Origin: AP-15 sp963738185
GTDB lineage: Bacteria > Pseudomonadota > Alphaproteobacteria > ATCC43930 > CGMCC-115725
Assembly (NCBI GenBank): GCA_963738185.1
Contig: CAVTVA010000003.1
Span: 1,984,001-2,048,000, forward strand
Length of the DNA stretch: 64,000 bases
Direction of reading: 5' to 3'
The position numbers and the translations under genes are program-made. Of the stretch, positions 46,864 to 55,122 are shown piece after piece (position 1 is the first letter of the stretch; every line of letters starts with the position of its first letter). The notes beneath the pieces were generated by a model, which saw only the letters and a list, made by a program, of their open reading frames with translations, had not been told where the DNA came from and made no database searches.

Positions 46864-47279
46864 GGATCACGGCCGGTACGAATGTCCTTGTGCGCGGCGC
46901 GGCCCTCGACGATCCAGCTCAGGCGGCGCTCGCAGCCGATCTGCTGCGCAGGGCCGAAATCATCGCGGCAACCCTGCCGGCGCTGTGCGAGTTCGCCCGG
47001 GTGCTGGGGCGGGGATATCGTTGGACCGCCTCTGAGATACTCGGCTTTATCAAGGCTCTTCTGAACAGCCCTGGCGTAGCTACGGACCGGCCGGCCGTCG
47101 AGGCCGGGTTGGCAATACTGGCGGCGGGCGGGGACTTCGCCGATGGCGTGACCGCGGTGTGCTGGCCGGCGAGGCGCCGCGATTGGCGAGCGCTACGCAT
47201 TTTCCGAAACCGCACGTGGAACCCGTGCGGCATCGCGCGGGTTCGTTGCGACAGTGATCAACGACAGCGACATGCGTGA
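46860..47279 (+). CDS. VapC-like PIN-domain protein, probably inactive
   Basis: PIN-domain toxin of the VapC family, 139 residues. It starts MRITAGTNVLVRGAALDDP; family members have Asp in place of the first Gly (MRITADTNVLVR), so the first metal-binding Asp is lost. The middle ATLPALCEFARVLGRGY retains the conserved Glu, and GGDFADGV retains the later Asp. After that point the sequence is not PIN-like (CWPARRRDW...), suggesting a frame change near 47150. The partner antitoxin is truncated. This locus looks decayed. Confidence 0.7.
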   Translation: MRITAGTNVLVRGAALDDPAQAALAADLLRRAEIIAATLPALCEFARVLGRGYRWTASEILGFIKALLNSPGVATDRPAVEAGLAILAAGGDFADGVTAVCWPARRRDWRALRIFRNRTWNPCGIARVRCDSDQRQRHA

Positions 47280-47435
47280 ATGCTAGGCACAATCCTTTTG
47301 ATCATCCTGATCCTGCTGCTGATCGGGGCGTTGCCGACTTGGGGCTACAGCGGCGGATGGGGCTACTATCCAAGCGGCGGGCTTGGCCTGCTGCTGATCA
47401 TCGTCATCATTCTATTGCTGATCGGCCGAATATGA
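47280..47435 (+). CDS. DUF3309 small membrane protein
   Basis: A 51-residue protein, MLGTILLIILILLLIGALP then TWGYSGGWGYYPSGGLG and a second hydrophobic stretch ending LLLIGRI. This two-helix hairpin with a Gly/Tyr/Trp-rich loop is the DUF3309 family, common in alpha- and betaproteobacteria and often linked to stress. The ATG at 47280 overlaps the stop codon of the VapC-like frame (TGAATG neighbourhood). There is no strong ribosome binding site. Function unknown. Confidence 0.85.
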   Translation: MLGTILLIILILLLIGALPTWGYSGGWGYYPSGGLGLLLIIVIILLLIGRI

Positions 47436-47480
47436 CCTTCGCGGCCCCAGGGTGTGTGAAGACATTGTTTTGCTGAGAAC

Positions 47481-47522
47481 TGTCATTCCGGGGCGGTCCG
47501 AACGGCCGAGCCCGGGATGACC
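47481..47522. repeat. Short inverted repeat, family C
   Basis: GTCATTCCGGGGC and GCCCGGGATGAC form an imperfect stem across a 15-base loop. This is a common alphaproteobacterial intergenic repeat. It lies between convergent genes (DUF3309 and the DOPA-dioxygenase-like gene) and may act as a terminator. Confidence 0.75.
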
Positions 47523-47548
47523 GCGTTTGGCATTTCTTCACACGCGCG

Positions 47549-47917
47549 TCAGCCGGGGCCGGTCGCGCGCCGTAACACATCGATCCGCAGCGGCAGCGCT
47601 TTGCCGAGCCACATCGCGTGCCGGGTGTGGTCGGCCACGCTGTCGCCCGATTGCGGATGGACCAGCACGTCGAGGCCATCGCGGTTCAGCATCAGCCACG
47701 GCACCAGACGCGGGAACTCGACGGCGGCAAAGGCCACCTGGTACATCGACACCGGGTGCGGCCCGACCGGCTCGTCGTGCCAGCTGCCGATCCGGGCAAC
47801 AAAGCGGTCGCCGATGCCCTGGCGCAGCCGCTCGGCCTTCACGCGGGTCGCCGGGTCGTAATAAATATGCGCGTGATAGCCGTCGATCCGGTCGGGATCG
47901 GCAAATGCCTCAGCCAT
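47549..47917 (-). CDS. DOPA 4,5-dioxygenase family protein
   Basis: A 122-residue protein of the DOPA 4,5-dioxygenase family. It starts MAEAFADPDRIDGYHAHIYYDP, with the conserved HAH motif, followed by GPHPVSMYQVAFAAVEFPRLVPWLMLNR and VLVHPQSGDSVADHTRHAMWLG, which contain the other metal-binding histidines. Family members cleave extradiol-type catechols such as DOPA; many bacterial ones have unknown substrates. An AGGAGG site lies 5 bases before the ATG at 47917. It overlaps the GNAT gene's 3' end by 8 bases and so is in one transcript with it. Confidence 0.88.
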   Translation of the reverse strand: MAEAFADPDRIDGYHAHIYYDPATRVKAERLRQGIGDRFVARIGSWHDEPVGPHPVSMYQVAFAAVEFPRLVPWLMLNRDGLDVLVHPQSGDSVADHTRHAMWLGKALPLRIDVLRRATGPG

Positions 47918-48464
47918 GCTCGCCTCCTGTCTCCCCGGGCGCGGTCGCCGCACCGGCGCCCAGGCTTCGCTGCATCAGCACGGTATCGACCCAGCCGCCG
48001 AATTTGAAGCCGGTCGCCGGCAGCACGCCGATCCGGGCAAAGCCCAGCGCCTGGTGCAAACGGATGGACGGCCATTGCTCGCTGCCGCCGATCACCGCCA
48101 CCATCTGGCGATAGCCCTGCGCGGTGCAGCGTTCGATCAGCGCGGAGAGCAATGCCCGGCCGATCCCGCGGCCGATTTCGGCAGCCTCGACGTAGATCGA
48201 GTCTTCGAGGGTGTAGCGATAGGCCGAACGGGTCCGATATGGGCTCGCATAGCTGTAACCGATGACCCGCCCGGCCCGCTCGGCGACCAGATAGGGCAGG
48301 CCGCGGTCGAGAATTGCGCCGCGGCGGCGGGCGATCTCGGCGCGATCGGGCGGCACCTCCTCGAACGAGGCGACGCCGTGCCGGACGTGGTGACGATAAA
48401 TCGCGGTGATCGCCGCGATATCGTCGTCAACAGAGGGCCGGACCTGAAAGCTGTCGCTGATCAT
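47910..48464 (-). CDS. GNAT family N-acetyltransferase (PAT-like)
   Basis: A 184-residue GNAT acetyltransferase similar to phosphinothricin acetyltransferases. The start is FQVRPSVDDDIAAITAIYRHHVRHGVASFEE. The fold continues with YSYASPYRTRSAYRYTLEDSIYV and the acetyl-CoA loop GRGIGRALLSALIERC, then GYRQMVAVIGGSEQWPSIRLHQALGF. It acetylates a small amine, perhaps a methionine-sulfoximine-like or antibiotic compound. It overlaps the next gene by 8 bases. It appears intact. Confidence 0.9.
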   Translation of the reverse strand: MISDSFQVRPSVDDDIAAITAIYRHHVRHGVASFEEVPPDRAEIARRRGAILDRGLPYLVAERAGRVIGYSYASPYRTRSAYRYTLEDSIYVEAAEIGRGIGRALLSALIERCTAQGYRQMVAVIGGSEQWPSIRLHQALGFARIGVLPATGFKFGGWVDTVLMQRSLGAGAATAPGETGGEHG

Positions 48465-48491
48465 TCGAAATGGCGGCCCAGCGCCCCGCGC

Positions 48492-49448
48492 TCAGATCAC
48501 CCGGATCGGCTTGCCGTCGAGAAAGGCGGCGACGTTCTCGACGATCTGCGGGTAGGAGCTGCGGTAGTTTTCGTCGGTCACATAGCCGATATGCGGGGTC
48601 AGGATCACATTTGGTGCCGCGCGCAGCGGGTGGTCGATCGGCAGCGGCTCCTTGTCGTAGACGTCGAACCCAGCATAGGCGAGCCGCCCTTTCTTCAGCG
48701 CCGCGACGATCGCATCGGTGTCGCAGATTGGCCCGCGCGAGGTGTTGACGAGGATCGCGCTCGGTTTCATCAGCCCGATCTCGCGGGCGCCGACCAGGCC
48801 GCGGCTGCGCGGGCTCAGCACCAGATGCACCGAGAGGATGTCGGCGCGGCGAAACAGATCATCCTTCTCGACCCGCTCGACGCCTTGCGCCGCGGCCTTG
48901 TCGGCGGTCAAGTTCTGGCTCCAGGCGATCGCCTTCATGCCAAAGGCGAGGCCGACGCGGGCGACAGCACTGCCGAGCCGACCCAGGCCAAGCACCCCCA
49001 AGGTTTTGCCGGCGACGCGGTGGCCGATCCGGGTCTGCCATCCGCCCTGCCGCATCAGCTGATGATCCTCGGCGATGCGCCGGGCAGCGCCCAGGATCAG
49101 CCCCCAAGCGAGCTCGGCGGTGTCCTCGTTGCCACCGCCGGGGCCGCCGGTGCCGCATACGGTGACGCCGCGGTCCTTCAGCGCCGCCATGTCAAACGAG
49201 GCATTGCGCATGCCGGTCGTGATCAAGAGCTTCAGCTTGGGCAGGCGATCGACCACCGATTTCGGAAACGGCGTGCGCTCGCGCATCGCCGCGACCAGCT
49301 CTGAATCGGCGAGAGCGCGCACCACCGCGTCCTCGTCGGCGAATGCATGGCGCTCGACGGCAATCTCGACGCCCTGGTTTCGCACCGGCGCCCAATCCGC
49401 CATATCGAGGGCGACACCCTGGTAATCATCGAGGATGCTGAGCCGCAT
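48492..49448 (-). CDS. D-2-hydroxyacid dehydrogenase family protein
   Basis: NAD-dependent D-isomer-specific 2-hydroxyacid dehydrogenase, 318 residues. The nucleotide-binding motif is GVLGLGRLGSAVARVG. The catalytic Arg is in NTSRGPICDTDAIV, Glu in FDVYDKEPLP and His in LTPHIGYVTDENY. It interconverts 2-oxoacids and D-2-hydroxyacids; specificity (glyoxylate, hydroxypyruvate, phosphoglycerate) cannot be told. It precedes the GNAT gene by 27 bases on the same strand. Confidence 0.92.
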   Translation of the reverse strand: MRLSILDDYQGVALDMADWAPVRNQGVEIAVERHAFADEDAVVRALADSELVAAMRERTPFPKSVVDRLPKLKLLITTGMRNASFDMAALKDRGVTVCGTGGPGGGNEDTAELAWGLILGAARRIAEDHQLMRQGGWQTRIGHRVAGKTLGVLGLGRLGSAVARVGLAFGMKAIAWSQNLTADKAAAQGVERVEKDDLFRRADILSVHLVLSPRSRGLVGAREIGLMKPSAILVNTSRGPICDTDAIVAALKKGRLAYAGFDVYDKEPLPIDHPLRAAPNVILTPHIGYVTDENYRSSYPQIVENVAAFLDGKPIRVI

Positions 49449-49553
49449 CGCTGCCTCCCTGGGGCCGGCGCCCCTTACCAGGAGGATCGGTGCATCAGCA
49501 TTCGGCCGAAGTCAACAGCCGGCTGCGGCGGCCGGCGGAGACCCGGGCTTGTT

Positions 49554-50561
49554 TTAGGTTTGTAAACGGCGACGCGCGGCACCGGCGCGCAACAGCCCAG
49601 CCATCCCGGCCAGCAGCAGCCCTAGCACAACGACTGCTGCCGCATCGGCATGGCGGCGGGTGAACATCTCCCACGACGCCGCGCGGGCGCGATCGTCGAA
49701 GCGGCCATGCGCGCCGAAATCGCCATTGACGCTGTCGAACAGGTTTGCCGGCGCGTCGGGCGGCAGCGGATCGTTAGTCAGCTGGCCATTGTAGCCGGCT
49801 TTGGCCAGATACCGGTCGAGCAGCCCCGGCGCCACGGCATTGCCGAGGATCGCCTTGACCGTCGGCAAGCCCACCCAAATCTCGCGGTGGTGCGGGTGTT
49901 CGGCGGCGAACGCGATCGCACGGGCCGGCACTTCCGGTTGAAAGATCGGCGGCACCGGCTGCGTGCGCACCCCCATCTTGTTCAGCGCCCAGTCGAATTG
50001 CGGGGTGTTGACAGCGGGCAGCTGCACCATGACGAGATTGATCGCGCAGTTGTCGTGAATCAGCTCGCTGCGCAGCGAGTTGGTGAACCCGCGCACCGCG
50101 AATTTCGCGCCGCAATAAACCGACTGCAGCGGTATTGCCCGATAGGCCAATGCCGAGCCGACATTGACGATGGTGCCGCGATTGCGCGGCCGCATGTGGG
50201 AGAGCGCGGCCATCATGCCGTGGACCTGGCCGAGATAGGTGACCTCGGTGGCGCGGCGGACTTCCTCCGGCGTGATCTCGGCCACCGGCGCGAACGCAGT
50301 CGCCATCGCATTATTGACCCATACATCGATCGGGCCGAGCTCTTGCTCGACCCGGCCGGCGGCGGCCTTGACCGCGTCGCAATCGGCGACATCGGCGACG
50401 ACCGGCAATGCCCGGACGCCGTGCCCGCGGATCTTCTCGGCGACCCGTTCCAGCCGCGGCAGGTTGCGCGCCAGCACCGCGACATCCCAGCCGCGTTTGG
50501 CGAATTCGAGCGCGGTGGCGCGGCCGACCCCGGCGCTGGCCCCGGTCACGACGACGATCAT
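49554..50561 (-). CDS. SDR family oxidoreductase
   Basis: Short-chain dehydrogenase of 335 residues. The cofactor motif TGASAGVGRAT is at residues 7-17, the NAG-type motif is replaced by NNAMAT, and the catalytic Ser/Tyr/Lys are in GSALAYRAIPLQSVYCGAKFAVRG. The C-terminal extension beyond the SDR core (about 250-335) has a hydrophobic segment AAVVVLGLLLAGMAGLL, so the protein may be membrane anchored. Its start codon overlaps the stop of the aldose epimerase (ATGA). The substrate is unknown. Confidence 0.9.
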   Translation of the reverse strand: MIVVVTGASAGVGRATALEFAKRGWDVAVLARNLPRLERVAEKIRGHGVRALPVVADVADCDAVKAAAGRVEQELGPIDVWVNNAMATAFAPVAEITPEEVRRATEVTYLGQVHGMMAALSHMRPRNRGTIVNVGSALAYRAIPLQSVYCGAKFAVRGFTNSLRSELIHDNCAINLVMVQLPAVNTPQFDWALNKMGVRTQPVPPIFQPEVPARAIAFAAEHPHHREIWVGLPTVKAILGNAVAPGLLDRYLAKAGYNGQLTNDPLPPDAPANLFDSVNGDFGAHGRFDDRARAASWEMFTRRHADAAAVVVLGLLLAGMAGLLRAGAARRRLQT

Positions 50562-51622
50562 CCTTGGTCTCCTGGGGGCTCGGCGGTCAGGCGATAGACG
50601 ATCTGTTGGTGATAGGTCTCGCCCGGCCGCAGAATGGTCGAGGGAAAATTCGGCTGGTTCGGCGCATTCGGAAAACCCTGCGGCTCAAAGGCAAAGCCGG
50701 CCGATTGGCGATAAAGCCCGCCGCGGCCCGGCACCGACCCGTCGAGGTTGTTGCCGGTGTAGAACTGCGTTCCCGGCTGGGTGGTCAGAATTTCGAGCAC
50801 CCGCAAGCTGCGCCGGCTGCGCACCCGGGCAGCGAGGCGCAGCGCCCCCGCATTATCTTGTGGAAGCACAAAATAATGGTCATAGCCGCGGCCGTAGCGC
50901 AGCTGCATGTCTGGCTCGCGGATGCGTTCGCCGATGCGCCGGGCGCCGCGGAAATCGAACGGCGTGCCCGCCACCGCCGCGATGTCGCCGGTCGGGATCT
51001 GCCGCTGATCGGTCGGCAAATAAGATTGGGCGAAGATCTCGACCTCATGGTCGAGGCAGTCGCGCGCCTGCGGCCCGTCGAGGTTGAAATACGGGTGCGC
51101 GCTCAGTGAGAGCGGGGTCGGCTTGGTGGTGCTGGCGGTGAAGCCGAGCGAAAGCTCGGCGCCGTCGAGCCGCCAGGTGGCTTCGACCGTGACCTCGCCC
51201 GGGAACCCCTGATCGCCATCCGGGCTGACCAAAGCGAGCCGCAGCTGCCGCCCGTCATAATCCTTGACCTCCCAGAACCGCTTGCCAAAGCCTTCGGCCC
51301 CGCCATGCAGGGTCGAGCCGTTCTCGTTCTTGGAGAGCTCATAGACATGGCCGTCGATCACCATCCGGCCGTCGGCGATGCGGTTGGCGTTGCGCCCGAG
51401 CAGCGCGCCAAACGAGCCGCGATTATCGACATATCCGGCGACATCGTCGAAGCCCAGCACGACGTGGTCCCAAGCACCATCGGGGTCCGAAATTTCGAGC
51501 GACACCAAGACCCCGGCATAATCGCTGACGCAGGCCCGCAGCCGGTCGCTCTGCAAGGTGAACAGCCGGGCGGTGCGACCCAACGCCTGACCAAAGGGGC
51601 TGCCTTCTGAAACGGAATGCAA
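50558..51622 (-). CDS. galM: Aldose 1-epimerase (galactose mutarotase)
   Basis: Interconverts alpha and beta anomers of aldoses. The catalytic pieces are NRIADGRMVIDGHVYELSKNENGSTLHGG (with the conserved Asn and His), TKPTPLSLSAHPYFNLDG (second His), and the late TQPGTQFYTGNNLDGSV with the ends of the barrel. The start is the TTG at 51622, which has AGGAGG 7 bases upstream; the longer frame from 51688 adds non-conserved residues that overlap the kup 3' side. About 354 residues. It is translationally coupled to the SDR gene downstream. Confidence 0.9.
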   Translation of the reverse strand: MHSVSEGSPFGQALGRTARLFTLQSDRLRACVSDYAGVLVSLEISDPDGAWDHVVLGFDDVAGYVDNRGSFGALLGRNANRIADGRMVIDGHVYELSKNENGSTLHGGAEGFGKRFWEVKDYDGRQLRLALVSPDGDQGFPGEVTVEATWRLDGAELSLGFTASTTKPTPLSLSAHPYFNLDGPQARDCLDHEVEIFAQSYLPTDQRQIPTGDIAAVAGTPFDFRGARRIGERIREPDMQLRYGRGYDHYFVLPQDNAGALRLAARVRSRRSLRVLEILTTQPGTQFYTGNNLDGSVPGRGGLYRQSAGFAFEPQGFPNAPNQPNFPSTILRPGETYHQQIVYRLTAEPPGDQG

Positions 51623-51703
51623 CGGCCGTCCTCCTCTGGTAGGAGAACTGCGCCAGCACGTCGCCGTTCCGCCCGCCGCGTTGGACATCCGGTCGCAGCC
51701 GGC

Positions 51704-53656
51704 TCAGATCTCGACCTGGGCGCCGAGCTCGATGACCTGGTTGGGCGGGATGCGGAAAAACTCGGTCGAGTGCGTCGCGACCCGGGTCAACGCGACATAG
51801 AGATGCTCGCGCCAGCGGGCCATCCCGGGCCGCGGCGTCGATTTGACGTTGGCGCGCCCGACGAAGAACGAGATTTTGTCGACATCGACGTCGAGCCCGG
51901 GGATTTCCGCGCGATGCAGCTCTCGTGGCACATTCGGCGTCTGGGCGAACCCGAAATGGGCGTCGATCTGCCAGAAGCCGTGGCCGAGCTCGCGCGCCTT
52001 GATGCGCTCCGGGCCCGCCACCCGGGGGACGTTCTCGGTCGCGACCCGGGTCAGCAGGACCGTCCGGTGCAGCACTTTGTTGTGCTTCAGGTTCTGCATC
52101 AGGGTGGAGGGGACGTATTCGGTACGGTTGGTCAGAAAGACCGCGGTGCCCGATACTCGCGCTTCCGGCGCCGCATCGCAGGTTTCGAGGAAGGCGGCAA
52201 GCGGCATCGTCTCGCTCGCCAGCCGCTCCAGCACCAATCGGCGGCCGGTGCGCCAAGTGGTCATGATCGTGAACATGACCAGCCCGATCACCAACGGGAA
52301 CCAGGCGCCGCTCGGGATCTTCAGCGAGTTGGAAGCGAACAGCGCCAGATCCACCGCCATGATCGGCGTCAGCACAGCGGCGATCGTCGGCCAGCGCCAC
52401 TGCCACACGCCGCGCATCACGGCGCCGACCAGCACCGTCGTCAAGGTCATCGTCCCGGTGACGGCAAAGCCGTAAGCCGCCGCGAGAGCGCTCGAGCTGC
52501 GAAACCCCAGCACCAGCGCCAGCACCGCCACCAGCAGCAGCCAGTTGAGCTCCGGGATATAGATTTGGCCGCGCGCCTGGGTCGAGGTTTGATAGATGTC
52601 GAGCTGCGGCAGCAGGCCGAGCTGCATCGCCTGGCGCGACAGCGAGAAAGAGCCGGAGATCACCGCCTGCGAGGCGATCACCGTCGCCGCGGTCGACAGC
52701 ACGACGAGCGGGATCAACCCCCAATCCGGCACCAGGCGAAAGAACGGGTTGTCGATCGCCGTCTTGTCGCCAAGGATCAAGGCGCCCTGCCCGAAGTAAT
52801 TGAGGACCAGGGCCGGCAGCACCAGCCCGAACCATGCGAGCCTGATCGGGAGCTTCCCGAAATGGCCCATATCGGCATAAAGCGCCTCGCCGCCGGTGAT
52901 CGCCAGCGATACCGCGCCGAGCACAATGAAGCCGCGCAGCGGGGATTGGACGAAGACGCCGATCGCGTGCGCCGGGTTCAGCGCCATCAGCACGCGCGGC
53001 GCCTCGGCGATCCGGACCAGCCCGGCGACCGCGATCACCGCGAACCATAAGAGCATCACCGGGCCAAACAGGTGCCCGACCTTTTCGGTGCCGCGGCGCT
53101 GGATCAGGAACAGCAGGGTCAGCACCACCACTGTGATCGGCACGACAAACCGGCTCAGCACCGGGGTCGCGACGCCGACCCCCTCGATCGCGCTCAGCAC
53201 CGAAATCGCCGGTGTGATCATGCTGTCGCCGTAGAACAGCGCGGCGCCGCCGATCGCCAGCAGAACCAGGACGGTGCGCGCCCGGGGCTGGCGCATCGCC
53301 TGCTGGGCGAGCGCCAGGAGGGCCAAGATCCCGCCTTCGCCCTGATTGTCGGCACGCATGATCAACACGACGTATTTGACGGCGACGACCAGGATCAGCG
53401 CCCAGACGATCAGCGACAGCGCGCCGAGCACGTTTTCCGGCGACAGCGGCAACCCGAAATCGCGGTTGAAGCACTCGCGGAAGGTGTAGACCGGGCTGGT
53501 CCCGATATCGCCAAAAACGATGCCGAGCGCCGCAATCGAAAGCCCGGCGAGCGGCGCCGGGGGCGGCTGCTCCTGCTCTTCGCCGGCCCGCGGTGCCGCG
53601 TGGCCGGCCGGAATGATCTCGGTCAACGCTGCGGGGCTGCCGTCCGAATCCGCCAT
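51704..53656 (-). CDS. kup: Kup-type potassium uptake protein
   Basis: Low-affinity H+/K+ symporter of the KUP/HAK/KT family, 650 residues. The N-terminal ALGIVFGDIGTSPVYTFRECF is the family hallmark. About 12 membrane helices occupy residues 45-460, and VKYVVLIMRADNQGEGGILALLAL is the other conserved stretch. A cytoplasmic C-terminal domain follows (AVFLTNRTEYVPSTLMQNLKHNKVLH, then HGFWQIDAHFGFAQTPNVP). An N-terminal Pro/Glu-rich tail of about 35 residues precedes the first helix. It lies upstream of galM. It imports potassium, possibly under PtsN control as in other species (inference). Confidence 0.95.
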   Translation of the reverse strand: MADSDGSPAALTEIIPAGHAAPRAGEEQEQPPPAPLAGLSIAALGIVFGDIGTSPVYTFRECFNRDFGLPLSPENVLGALSLIVWALILVVAVKYVVLIMRADNQGEGGILALLALAQQAMRQPRARTVLVLLAIGGAALFYGDSMITPAISVLSAIEGVGVATPVLSRFVVPITVVVLTLLFLIQRRGTEKVGHLFGPVMLLWFAVIAVAGLVRIAEAPRVLMALNPAHAIGVFVQSPLRGFIVLGAVSLAITGGEALYADMGHFGKLPIRLAWFGLVLPALVLNYFGQGALILGDKTAIDNPFFRLVPDWGLIPLVVLSTAATVIASQAVISGSFSLSRQAMQLGLLPQLDIYQTSTQARGQIYIPELNWLLLVAVLALVLGFRSSSALAAAYGFAVTGTMTLTTVLVGAVMRGVWQWRWPTIAAVLTPIMAVDLALFASNSLKIPSGAWFPLVIGLVMFTIMTTWRTGRRLVLERLASETMPLAAFLETCDAAPEARVSGTAVFLTNRTEYVPSTLMQNLKHNKVLHRTVLLTRVATENVPRVAGPERIKARELGHGFWQIDAHFGFAQTPNVPRELHRAEIPGLDVDVDKISFFVGRANVKSTPRPGMARWREHLYVALTRVATHSTEFFRIPPNQVIELGAQVEI

Positions 53657-53871
53657 CCAATTCTCCTGCGCGCGGATGCTGCGCGACCCACTATCGAGTG
53701 TAGCGATAGCGCGTCCACAGATATTACACCGCGCCGCGCAAAAATGCCGGGTCCCATGGCCGCGCCGCGTTCAACCGTGCCGAGCCTCTTGCACGGCTCC
53801 ACAGCGCCGTTCACGATGATCGCCCGGCTTGGCCGCGCCGCCAAGCACCGGGCGGCAGAGAGGAATTGGCC

Positions 53872-54921
53872 ATGGAATTCGGCATGTTTCACCAGTTTCC
53901 ATCGCTGCCGGGGCGTTCCGACGCCGACAGCTTCGCCGAGGCGTTCGAGCAGATCGATGCGGCCGAGCGGCTGGGCCTCGACGTGATGTGGCTGGCCGAA
54001 CTGCATTTCGACCCGCAGCGCTCGGTCCTGTCGGCGCCGCTCAGCATCGCCAGCGCGATCGCCGCCCGCACCCGCCGGATCAAGATCGGCATCGCGGTGC
54101 AGGTGCTGCCATTGTGCCACCCGCTGCGCCTGGCCGAGGAAGCCGCCACGGTCGACCAGATCAGCCGCGGCCGGCTGATTTTCGGCGTCGGGCGCAGCGG
54201 ATTGCCGCGCACCTATGAGGATTACGGCGTGTCCTATGCGGAGAGCCGCGACCGCTTCGCCGAAGTCCTCGACATTGTCGAGCAGGCGTGGTCGCAGCCG
54301 ACTGTCCACTATGAGGGGCACTACTATCGGTTTAACAACATCGCGGTCACGCCAAAACCGTTTCAGCAGCCGCTGCCGCCGATGCGCATCGCCGCGGCCA
54401 GCCCCGACACCTACCCCGCGGTCGGCGCGCGCGGTTTGCCGATCTTTATCAATGCGCGCCACGGCGTGTTTGCCGAGTTCGCCCCGGCGATCCGCGAATA
54501 CCGTGCGGCCTACGAAGCGGCCGGGCATCCCGGCCGGGGCCGGGTCTATCTGCGGGTCCCGACATATCTCGCCGAAACCCCGGGCCGGGCGCGCGAGGAG
54601 CCGCGCGACAGCCTGATGCATTTTTACCGCGAGCAGACCGAGCGGCTGCGCGATTCGATGTCCCGCGGCGGGACGCGCGCGATCGAAGGCCGGGCCGAGC
54701 GGCTCGAACGCCTCGAAAAGCTGACCTACGACGAAGCGCTCGAAGGCCAGGTGCTGATCGGCACGCCGCAATCGGTCGGCGAGCGGCTGCGCGCGCTAGA
54801 GGACGAGCTCGGCCTCGACGGCATCCTGGCCGAGCTGAATTGCGGTGGCCTGATCCCGCACGCGCAGGTCATGACCGCGCTGCGCCTCCTGTGCGAAGAG
54901 GTCATGCCGCAATTCCACTAG
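53872..54921 (+). CDS. LLM class flavin-dependent oxidoreductase
   Basis: Bacterial-luciferase-like monooxygenase, 349 residues. It starts MEFGMFHQFPSLPG and shows the family stretches RLGLDVMWLAELHFDPQRS, IKIGIAVQVLPLCHPLRLAEEAATVDQISRGRLIFGVGRSGLP and DTYPAVGARGLPIFI. It uses reduced FMN and O2 to oxidise an organic substrate, which may be an aldehyde, ketone or thiophene; this is not predictable. An in-frame TTG at 53866 is an alternative start; GAGAGGAA lies upstream of the ATG. It is followed by a dispersed repeat and then the amidase. Confidence 0.92.
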   Translation: MEFGMFHQFPSLPGRSDADSFAEAFEQIDAAERLGLDVMWLAELHFDPQRSVLSAPLSIASAIAARTRRIKIGIAVQVLPLCHPLRLAEEAATVDQISRGRLIFGVGRSGLPRTYEDYGVSYAESRDRFAEVLDIVEQAWSQPTVHYEGHYYRFNNIAVTPKPFQQPLPPMRIAAASPDTYPAVGARGLPIFINARHGVFAEFAPAIREYRAAYEAAGHPGRGRVYLRVPTYLAETPGRAREEPRDSLMHFYREQTERLRDSMSRGGTRAIEGRAERLERLEKLTYDEALEGQVLIGTPQSVGERLRALEDELGLDGILAELNCGGLIPHAQVMTALRLLCEEVMPQFH

Positions 54922-54956
54922 CAGGGCGCGGAAAAACCCAGTTCTCCTCACTTGCC

Positions 54957-55050
54957 CATCCTTCGAGACGCTTCGCTCCTCAGGATGAGGTTTTTTATAT
55001 CAAAGGCCTGCCTCACCCTGAGGAGGCCCGAAGGGCCGTCTCGAAGGATG
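54957..55050. repeat. Dispersed inverted-repeat element, family A (copy 2)
   Basis: Arms CATCCTTCGAGACGCTTCG...CCTCAGGATGAGG (54957-54990) and CCTCACCCTGAGGAGGC...GTCTCGAAGGATG (55011-55050) face each other. It is the same family as 44030-44136, here between the luciferase-like and amidase genes. A run of Ts between the arms could support transcription termination on the plus strand. Confidence 0.85.
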
Positions 55051-55122
55051 CTTGGGTGAGGAAACCGCATTTTTCGTCAACCTGCTAGGCGCCGACTGAG
55101 CAGGCCGAGGGGAGGAACCTTC

